DNA of 11,700 bases, taken from JAUIBE01 sp035267185. Its GTDB lineage: Bacteria > Pseudomonadota > Gammaproteobacteria > Xanthomonadales > SZUA-36. The position numbers were made by a program, and so were the translations under genes. A model generated the notes under the pieces. That model was not told where the DNA came from. It saw only the letters and a program-made list of their open reading frames with translations, and made no database searches. This document shows positions 7,132-11,700 of this stretch, piece after piece. Within the stretch, counting starts at the first letter, position 1; each line of letters opens with the position of its first letter. Location of the stretch: assembly GCA_035267185.1 (NCBI GenBank), contig DATFLY010000139.1, forward strand, positions 1-11,700, written 5' to 3'.

Positions 7132-7223
7132 CATTCCGGCTACTGAATCGGTCTGTTTGTCCTGTGAGGCGCACCTTCCGGCGCGCGTGTGTCGAGGTTT
7201 CAAACCAACAACGATTCTGTGTC

Positions 7224-7262
7224 TATACTGAGAACAGCCCTTGCGACAAGGGTCCTTGTTTT
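7224..7262 (+). promoter_or_regulatory. Promoter element and two mutually exclusive hairpins in the TPR gene leader
   Basis: TATACT (7224-7229) is a 5/6 match to a -10 element; no good -35 partner was found. Just downstream, CCCTTG (7238-7243) can pair with CAAGGG (7247-7252). The segment ACAAG (7246-7250) can instead pair with CTTGT (7255-7259), after which a short T run (7259-7262) begins. The two folds share 7247-7250 and exclude each other, as in attenuators, but stems are only 5-6 bp and loops 3-4 nt. Confidence 0.3.
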
Positions 7263-7281
7263 CTGACTCTGAGGTAACCCC

Positions 7282-8862
7282 ATGAAAAAATCAGTCATTT
7301 CACTGTTGTTGTACGCGTCGCTGCTTTTCCTTACTGCATGCTCTGGTGGCGACAATGACAGCTCGTCTGCAGTTGCCGTTGAAACTGGTTCTGATGATGC
7401 GATCGCAGCGACTGAGACCGACGACATGAATGCCGGGTCTAACGATGAAGACTCCGGTGAACTGCCGATCAACACCGATTCTTCCGAGGCTCGTGACGCT
7501 TATGTTTCCGGAGAGTATCTGAGCGACGTTGGCCGAGGCGTGCAGGCTCGCGTTAAATTCAGAGAGGCAATCGCCGCGGACCCGGGTTTTGCCCGCGCTT
7601 ACTGGGGTGCTTCTAACGTGGCATTGTCATTTAACGAATTTCAGGAATTGCTGGACACCGCCCGACAAAATCTCGGAGATGCTTCGGCCAGCGATAAAGC
7701 ACTGGTTGATATCAATGCAAGTTTTCTGACCAATGATCCCTCACAAGGCGAGGTGGTTGCAGAACAACTGGTTGCTGAATATCCGGAAAGCGCCAGGGCA
7801 CATATCGTTCTTGCCGGTATGCAGGCGGCTCAAAATGAAAATGAGGCGGCGCGGGAATCATTCAACAGGGCATTGACCATTGACTCGGATTCGGCGGGAG
7901 CGCTGCTGGGGCTGGCAGGTAATTACCTGTTTGGAGAACCCAAGGACTTTGCAAAAGCAGAAGAGGTGGCGCGCCGTTTCAGCGCAGTTTATCCCGATGA
8001 GGCCAGGGGTTATGAAGTGTTGGGTGACATATACCGTGCCCAGGGAGATCTCGAAGCTGCATTAGGGGCCTACCAAAAAGCAGCGCAGACAGATCCGACC
8101 CTGGAACTGGCTCTGCATAAGCAGGGGCATATCAACTCTTTTCTGGGAAATATTGAAGAGGCCAGGTCTTCCTATGACGCTGCGATTGAGGTTGCACCAC
8201 CGGAGAGCAAGGCCGGATACGCTGTTTACAAGTGTTTCACTCGAATTCACGAGGGAGACATCAATGCCTCAATCGATGAGCTGGTTTACCTGGCTGATCA
8301 TGTTTCGGAAATGGGTACGCCCGATGATCAGGTTAAAGGACTGCAGGTCTTTGCATTAACCAGTGCGGCCCAGGCAGCCTTGCATGGTGGATTATTCGCA
8401 AGAGCTGCCGAAATCATCAAGCGCAGAAATGAGATTAATCTCGCCATCGCCGGGGATGTAGGCACCGAAGATGCCTTGCGCCTGCAATCTGCAAACAATC
8501 TCCTTTGGGATGGTTTGCTGGCGGCTTACAAAGGTGAGGGTGTTGCCGCGGAAGAAGACGCGGCCGAAATTTCCATGATGGTTGCTAATGACGACAACCC
8601 GCGCAAGATGGAACCGGTTCACTGGGTGCTTGGCGTAGCCGCACTGAAAGCTGGTGAATATGCAAGTGCAGTTGAAAATCTCAGCCAGGCTGATCATGCC
8701 AACAACATGTATATCCGTTTTCAACTCGCTGAAGCAATGGAAGGGGCAGGGCAGGTGGCAGAAGCCAGGCAGCTTTATCAGCAGGTGGCAGACTTTAACT
8801 TTAATTCAGTAGGATTTGCACTGGTGGGTAACGATGCAAGGCAGAAAGCGAACGGAGGATAA
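7282..8862 (+). CDS. TPR-repeat lipoprotein
   Basis: The protein has 526 residues. MKKSVISLLLYASLLFLTAC is a classic lipoprotein signal with lipobox LTAC and Cys20. GAGGT at 7271-7275 lies 6 nt before the ATG. Residues 21-68 are a low-complexity acidic linker rich in Ser, Asp, Glu and Ala. From about residue 70 to 308 there are tetratricopeptide-type helix pairs. The clearest units are near 70-110, 172-212 and 242-308, with the usual small residue/Tyr pattern and ends such as AIAADPGFA, ALTIDSDSA and AAQTDPTLE. Another helical-repeat stretch lies near 445-510. TPR proteins act as scaffolds for protein-protein contacts, and an envelope-anchored one is likely an assembly or secretion accessory factor; the partner is unknown. 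It lies 150 bp after the phosphatase gene and ends at a strong terminator. Confidence 0.9.
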   Translation: MKKSVISLLLYASLLFLTACSGGDNDSSSAVAVETGSDDAIAATETDDMNAGSNDEDSGELPINTDSSEARDAYVSGEYLSDVGRGVQARVKFREAIAADPGFARAYWGASNVALSFNEFQELLDTARQNLGDASASDKALVDINASFLTNDPSQGEVVAEQLVAEYPESARAHIVLAGMQAAQNENEAARESFNRALTIDSDSAGALLGLAGNYLFGEPKDFAKAEEVARRFSAVYPDEARGYEVLGDIYRAQGDLEAALGAYQKAAQTDPTLELALHKQGHINSFLGNIEEARSSYDAAIEVAPPESKAGYAVYKCFTRIHEGDINASIDELVYLADHVSEMGTPDDQVKGLQVFALTSAAQAALHGGLFARAAEIIKRRNEINLAIAGDVGTEDALRLQSANNLLWDGLLAAYKGEGVAAEEDAAEISMMVANDDNPRKMEPVHWVLGVAALKAGEYASAVENLSQADHANNMYIRFQLAEAMEGAGQVAEARQLYQQVADFNFNSVGFALVGNDARQKANGG

Positions 8863-8904
8863 GTCCTGACCTACAGTAATTGAATAAAACGTCGTTTCAG
8901 ACGC

Positions 8905-8938
8905 AAAAAGCGGAGGCCAGTGGCCTCCGCTTTTTTTT
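8905..8938 (+). terminator. Strong intrinsic terminator after the TPR lipoprotein gene
   Basis: A GC-rich stem of 14 pairs (8905-8918 with 8922-8935, core GCGGAGGCC/GGCCTCCGC) closes a 3-nt AGT loop and runs into eight T residues at 8931-8938. The left arm begins with five A residues, so the element could also work on the minus strand. It separates the TPR gene from the FAS1 gene. Confidence 0.93.
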
Positions 8939-9008
8939 AAAATATTCCATTTTGGCTAATCGCTTTCAGCTTGAACGTTCACGTCAAATTCACAAGGCGG
9001 TCTTCATA

Positions 9009-9073
9009 ATGTACAGGTAATGTATATTAAAAGATTGTCTAAACCTTGCAATAAGTATACTTTACCTATACAT
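9009..9073. promoter_or_regulatory. Large inverted-repeat operator built of 11-bp phased TGTAYA units over the FAS1 promoter
   Basis: The 20-base arm 9009-9028 matches the reverse complement of 9054-9073 at 17 of 20 positions, with a 25-nt spacer. Each arm is itself a direct repeat with an 11-bp period: TGTACAGGTAA then TGTATA on the plus strand (from 9010), and TGTATAGGTAA then AGTATA on the minus strand (from 9072). A -10 element TATACT (9056-9061) lies inside the right arm. A possible -35 element TTGTCT (9035-9040) lies in the spacer, with only 15 nt between them. Head-to-tail 11-bp repeats with a TGTAYA core recall operators of CarH/LitR MerR-family regulators, but that link is from memory and not shown here. 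Confidence 0.6.
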
Positions 9074-9088
9074 AAATGAACATCAAAT

Positions 9089-9092
9089 GGAG
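9089..9092 (+). promoter_or_regulatory. Shine-Dalgarno site deciding the FAS1 start
   Basis: GGAG lies 10 nt before ATG 9103. The in-frame ATG at 9076 has no ribosome site, only AT-rich sequence, and lies too close to the predicted transcription start. It would also add nine residues ahead of an already complete signal peptide. Confidence 0.65.
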
Positions 9093-9102
9093 ATTTCTCA
9101 AA

Positions 9103-9615
9103 ATGAGTATCAAGCGCAATAAAAGTTTTTCCCTGACTGCAGTTTTCACTGCAGCAATGCTAATTGGCTCAATGGCTATTGCCGGCGGGTACGACAAGAA
9201 GAAGTCGGACATCGTTGACACAGCCGTTGCCAATGGAGATTTCAGCACGCTGGCTGCTGCACTTCAGGCGGGCGACCTGATTGGCACACTCAAGTCTGAT
9301 GGGCCGTTCACAGTTTTTGCACCAACCGACGCGGCCTTCGCCAAGTTGCCGGCAGGAACCATCGATTCGCTGCTTCTTCCTGAAAATAAGGATCAGCTGG
9401 TTGAAATACTGACTTATCACGTTGTTGCCGGAGAAGTAACCGCAGCCCAGGTGGTGAAAATCACATCTGCTGAAGCTGTCAATGGAATGGAACTCTCAAT
9501 CAATGTTGAAGACGGCGCTGTATTCGTCAACAACGCTGAAGTCATCGCCACCGACGTGATGGCAAGCAATGGCGTAATCCATGTCGTGGATACGGTCATT
9601 CTTCCCGGCAGCTGA
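9103..9615 (+). CDS. Secreted fasciclin (FAS1) domain protein
   Basis: From ATG 9103 the protein has 170 residues. Residues 1-27 are a Sec signal peptide (basic MSIKRNK, hydrophobic core, AIA before GGYDKKK). One FAS1 domain fills the rest: opening helix at DIVDTAVANGDF, motif H1 FTVFAPTDAAF at 69-79, the conserved Tyr-His pair at 105-106 (TYHVV), and motif H2 VIHVVDTVILP at 158-168. Single-FAS1 bacterial proteins are small secreted proteins with adhesion or ligand-binding roles; in several aquatic bacteria, as I recall, they are induced by light or singlet-oxygen stress. The gene has its own promoter inside the inverted repeat at 9009-9073. Downstream lie two hairpins and a coupled gene pair that it might be co-transcribed with. 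Family assignment is secure and the role is inferred. Confidence 0.94.
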   Translation: MSIKRNKSFSLTAVFTAAMLIGSMAIAGGYDKKKSDIVDTAVANGDFSTLAAALQAGDLIGTLKSDGPFTVFAPTDAAFAKLPAGTIDSLLLPENKDQLVEILTYHVVAGEVTAAQVVKITSAEAVNGMELSINVEDGAVFVNNAEVIATDVMASNGVIHVVDTVILPGS

Positions 9616-9627
9616 TTTTTTAGGTTT

Positions 9628-9665
9628 AGCCCCTGACCCCCTTTCTCCCTCCTCACACAGGGGCT
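9628..9665 (+). terminator. Hairpin after the FAS1 gene, lacking a U-tract
   Basis: AGCCCCTG (9628-9635) pairs perfectly with CAGGGGCT (9658-9665) around a 22-nt pyrimidine-rich loop. It starts 13 nt after the FAS1 stop. No T run follows, so efficient intrinsic termination is unlikely; RNA 3'-end protection or partial attenuation is more plausible. Confidence 0.4.
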
Positions 9666-9670
9666 GATAC

Positions 9671-9717
9671 GTTCCGGTCTGCATCGCTTCTTCATGGCGG
9701 CGATGCAGTGCCGGAAC
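9671..9717. repeat. 47-bp interrupted palindrome between the FAS1 gene and the YHCD/SDR pair
   Basis: GTTCCGG (9671-9677) pairs with CCGGAAC (9711-9717), and CTGCATCGC (9679-9687) pairs with GCGATGCAG (9700-9708). That is 16 pairs with one small internal loop and a 12-nt apical loop. There is no T-tract. The right arm contains GGAA, the only Shine-Dalgarno-like sequence before the next gene, so the structure could hide that ribosome site. It resembles a REP-like intergenic palindrome; no second copy was found in the window. Confidence 0.6.
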
Positions 9718-9730
9718 AACTTATATCGAT

Positions 9731-10234
9731 ATGAATATTTTCATTCTTGATACAGACATTGAAACCTGTGCCCGCTACCACTGTGATGCACATGTCTCGA
9801 AAATGATCCTTGAAAGCGTTCAGATTCTTTGCACTGCGCTCAACACCCGCGGCATCGAAACACCGTACAAGTCAACTCATAAACGACACCCATGCGTTCT
9901 GTGGGCCGGAAAGTCGTACGATAACTTTTCCTGGCTTGTTCAACTCGCCAGGGCTCTGAACAGCGAATATCGTTACCGCTACCAACGAGAGCGGGATCAT
10001 GCCTCCATTGCCGTTCTGAGAGAGATTGAATCCGCCCGGTTTGCAAACGAAGGGCGCACCGAATTCGTACAGGCGATGCCGGATCGGTTCAAGGTTCCAG
10101 GCGATGCAGTGAGTGCATACAGGAATTTTTATCTCGGGGAAAAGTCACGTTTTGCGAAGTGGACCCGGCGTCCTGATCCTCCCTGGTGGGATGCAAAAGC
10201 AATAACCAGTCTGTCAGACCTGGCTGAAACATGA
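9731..10234 (+). CDS. Small uncharacterised protein with a YHCD-H-KM motif (phage-like conserved family)
   Basis: The protein has 167 residues and no signal peptide or membrane segment. I recall similar uncharacterised proteins in tailed phages and scattered bacteria that share three blocks. These are Y16-H-C-D19 with H21 and K24-M25 near the start; YKSTHKRHP followed by CVLWAGKS at 47-62 with W68; and a C-terminal Y130...Y134...K138...W144 ending in PPWW. The conserved His, Cys, Asp and Lys could form a catalytic or metal site, but no function is known to me. ATG 9731 is kept because MNIFILD is the expected first strand, although the ribosome site is weak and lies in the preceding palindrome. 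Its TGA overlaps the ATG of the SDR gene in ATGA (10231-10234), so the two are translationally coupled. Confidence 0.82.
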   Translation: MNIFILDTDIETCARYHCDAHVSKMILESVQILCTALNTRGIETPYKSTHKRHPCVLWAGKSYDNFSWLVQLARALNSEYRYRYQRERDHASIAVLREIESARFANEGRTEFVQAMPDRFKVPGDAVSAYRNFYLGEKSRFAKWTRRPDPPWWDAKAITSLSDLAET

Positions 10235-10983
10235 ACGATCAGGGCTTGCTCGTTGTAGGTGCGTCACGAGGGATTGGCCTGGCCCTGGTTGCTGAGAAGC
10301 TCAGAAGTTCTTCCACCACTCCAGTGATCGCTACGCACCGCCAACCAGGGGTGCCAGAGGTTCTCAGGCGATTGGCCCTGATCCACCCGGAACGGCTGCT
10401 GACATTACCCCTGGATGTGACCGACAACGAAAGCATTGACTCATTTGCGCGAAAAGTTGCGGGTCTGGATGAGGAGATTGGCACGGTCATTCACGCAGCA
10501 GGGATTTTGCACGAGCAAGCGATAACTCCTGAAAAATCACTGGATCAGTGTGCTCCCGAACGTCTGATGCGTTACTTCCAGGTCAACAGTGTGGCGCCGC
10601 TTATGATTGCCCGGGCTTTGCTTCCTTTGCAGTCGCGGAAAAGTATTTTTACATTTGCCGCGCTCTCTGCAATGGTTGGAAGTATTGGTGATAACCGCAG
10701 GGGTGGTTGGTATGGTTACCGGGCCTCTAAAGCAGCGCTCAATCAATTCATACGGACGCTGGCGATTGAGTGCCGTATGCGGTTTCCAAAGGCGTCCGTC
10801 GTTGCGCTTCATCCCGGGACGACCGATACATGCCTGTCGAAACCATTCCAGAAAAATATTGATCCGGAAAAACTGTATTCGAAAGAACAGACTGCCCGAC
10901 GACTGTTGAAGGTCCTGTCTAATGTCGATGCTGGCAAATCAGGCTGTTTTCTGAACTGGGATGGTACCGAGATTCCCTGGTAA
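10231..10983 (+). CDS. Short-chain dehydrogenase/reductase, sniffer / C-factor-like
   Basis: The protein has 250 residues, standard for classical SDRs. Cofactor motif GASRGIG lies at 10-16, LDVTD at 61-65 marks the adenine-binding Asp region, and HAAG replaces the usual NNAG at 88-91. Asn119 (QVNS) and Ser146 (ALSAM) precede the active pair Tyr163/Lys167 in YGYRASK. The segment VGSIGDNRRGGWYGYRASK is characteristic of the carbonyl-reductase-sniffer group, which includes CsgA/C-factor-like proteins. The likely activity is NADP-dependent carbonyl reduction in the cytoplasm, with substrate unknown. It overlaps the upstream gene by 4 nt and so is translated with it. Its stop lies 26 nt from the stop of the convergent SYLF gene. 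Confidence 0.92.
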   Translation: MNDQGLLVVGASRGIGLALVAEKLRSSSTTPVIATHRQPGVPEVLRRLALIHPERLLTLPLDVTDNESIDSFARKVAGLDEEIGTVIHAAGILHEQAITPEKSLDQCAPERLMRYFQVNSVAPLMIARALLPLQSRKSIFTFAALSAMVGSIGDNRRGGWYGYRASKAALNQFIRTLAIECRMRFPKASVVALHPGTTDTCLSKPFQKNIDPEKLYSKEQTARRLLKVLSNVDAGKSGCFLNWDGTEIPW

Positions 10984-10998
10984 CTGGTTTCTTACCAG
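10984..10998. terminator. Short hairpin between convergent genes
   Basis: CTGGT (10984-10988) pairs with ACCAG (10994-10998) around TTCTT, immediately after the SDR stop codon and before the end of the convergent SYLF gene. There is no T-tract on either strand. It is a weak candidate for a transcript end. Confidence 0.25.
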
Positions 10999-11009
10999 GC
11001 AGTTCAGGC

Positions 11010-11582
11010 TTAATTCAAATCCTTGTCGAGCACGTATTTCGTACCCTGCAGCGTGGCCTGGAGCGCCAACCCGTTTTCAGTCATCTGGTAGAGCTTGACG
11101 TTTGGGGCAATTTCGATTTCATAATTCATTGCGTCGCCTTTTTCTCCCGAAACGGCAGCAGCATCGGTTTGAGCGGTTGCCTGCCATCCCTGCTCAATGA
11201 AGTAGTTCATCGCGTTCAAGGTATCAAATATGAATACTGCCCGGAAATCCTTGACGCCATAACCAATTCCGACTCCCGCTGAGTACATTTTCATGTAGGT
11301 ATCCTTACCGGTTGAATTATTGTGTGCGACTCCGTAACCATTGCCGGTGGACAGAACCAAAAGATTGATTCCGAGGTTACTGAATACCGCATAGCCAGCA
11401 CTTTCGGCGATTTTTTGTTCAGCTTCAGGTGCTTCCTCGTAAAGGTCTTTAAGAACCTCACTCCGCATATCTTGAATATCCTGCTGTTCCTGTTCCTTGG
11501 TCCGCTTGTCGCGAAACGGGCCAAAGCCAGTCAGCAGGGTGAATGAAATAAAGACGACTAAGAGGCGGGAGGTTTTGGTCAT
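11010..11582 (-). CDS. SYLF/YSC84-domain lipid-binding-type protein with a lipobox-like site lacking its cysteine
   Basis: The protein has 190 residues. Residues 1-19 are a signal-like segment (MTKTSR then VVFISFTLLTG). The SYLF pattern follows: a helix (LKDLYEEAPEAEQKIAESAGYAVF), the turn NLGINLLVLSTGNGYGVA, then GVGIGYGVKDFRAVFIFDTLNAMNYFI and GWQATAQTDAAAVSGEKG. In the family this domain binds lipids or membranes; in bacteria it is usually a small exported protein of unclear role. ATG 11582 is the first codon of the signal but has no clear ribosome site. Where a lipoprotein would read LTGC, this reads LTGF (Phe20), so either the protein is not lipidated or the cysteine has been lost. A possible extended -10 element lies upstream. 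Confidence 0.82.
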   Translation of the reverse strand: MTKTSRLLVVFISFTLLTGFGPFRDKRTKEQEQQDIQDMRSEVLKDLYEEAPEAEQKIAESAGYAVFSNLGINLLVLSTGNGYGVAHNNSTGKDTYMKMYSAGVGIGYGVKDFRAVFIFDTLNAMNYFIEQGWQATAQTDAAAVSGEKGDAMNYEIEIAPNVKLYQMTENGLALQATLQGTKYVLDKDLN

Positions 11583-11612
11583 TGAAGTTTTGTCGATACA
11601 GGGTAAGGGCCA

Positions 11613-11621
11613 ATTCTAACA
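11613..11621 (-). promoter_or_regulatory. Possible extended -10 promoter element of the SYLF gene
   Basis: On the minus strand TGTTAGAAT gives an extended -10 (TGn plus TAGAAT, 5/6). It would start transcription near 11606, about 24 nt before the start codon. No convincing -35 element was found at normal spacing. Confidence 0.3.
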
Positions 11622-11658
11622 GGCAACCGTCACAAATGAGCGACAAGAAACGGAGCGG

Positions 11659-11700
11659 ATGAGTGCTGATGTTGATCTGAATCAGTTTTGTTGCTGTGAT
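11659..11700 (+). CDS. Possible start of a further plus-strand gene, cut by the window end
   Basis: ATG at 11659 opens a frame that stays open for 14 codons to the window end. GGAG at 11652-11655 precedes it, but the 3-nt spacing is short. An eight-codon frame (11636-11662) ends in an ATGA overlap with this ATG, which may be a leader peptide or chance. Too little is visible to identify a product. Confidence 0.22.
   Translation, partial: MSADVDLNQFCCCD

Noticed and set aside
8890..8903. CGTC/GACG mini-hairpin before the strong terminator
   Set aside because: A 4-bp stem is expected by chance and adds nothing to the 14-bp terminator that follows.
9076..9102. Earlier ATG for the FAS1 protein
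   Set aside because: No ribosome site precedes it, it lies too close to the predicted transcription start, and GGAG at 9089-9092 serves ATG 9103.
1..11700. Mobile elements, CRISPR arrays, tRNA or rRNA genes, toxin-antitoxin or anti-phage system
   Set aside because: No transposase, integrase, regular spaced repeats, cloverleaf-like sequence or defence-type gene pair was recognised on either strand by reading.

Overview
This 11.7 kb window looks like chromosomal DNA of a Gram-negative bacterium, most likely a marine or otherwise aquatic gammaproteobacterium. The grounds are several lipoprotein signal peptides with clear lipoboxes, a Tat signal, canonical Shine-Dalgarno sites, moderate GC content, and gene families common in such genomes (lipoprotein M3 peptidase, e(P4)-like phosphatase, FAS1 protein, sniffer-type SDR). 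No rRNA, tRNA, CRISPR array, transposase or integrase was seen. The taxonomic placement is inference.

Layout. (1) 1-799: the 3' part of an exported protein of unknown function, cut by the window edge. (2) 800-1115: the only long gap, holding a hairpin, a candidate promoter and a tandem array of CCGG decamers ahead of a Tat-exported Rossmann-fold epimerase-like protein (1116-2264). (3) A convergent nitrilase (2369-3331, minus), then a divergent four-helix membrane protein (3486-3950). (4) A large lipoprotein M3 metallopeptidase (3966-6179, minus), divergent from an e(P4)-type HAD phosphatase lipoprotein (6310-7131). A TPR lipoprotein (7282-8862) follows and ends at a strong intrinsic terminator. 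(5) A secreted FAS1-domain protein (9103-9615) behind a promoter buried in a large inverted repeat; then a palindromic element, and a translationally coupled pair: an uncharacterised small protein with a YHCD motif and a sniffer/C-factor-like SDR (9731-10983). (6) A minus-strand SYLF/YSC84-domain protein (11010-11582), then possibly the first codons of another plus-strand gene.

How it fits together. Much of the window concerns the envelope: of the eleven recognised genes, three encode lipoproteins, four more carry other signal peptides or signal-peptide remnants, and one encodes an integral membrane protein. Peptidase and phosphatase could act together in scavenging peptides and nucleotides, but they are transcribed divergently and nothing shows a shared pathway. 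The most interesting segment is 9000-10983. The FAS1 promoter sits inside a near-symmetrical operator built from TGTAYA units spaced 11 bp apart, a layout that recalls targets of CarH/LitR-type (B12, light-sensing MerR-family) regulators. If that is right, FAS1 and possibly the coupled pair would form a light- or stress-responsive cassette. No regulator gene is in the window, so this remains a hypothesis.
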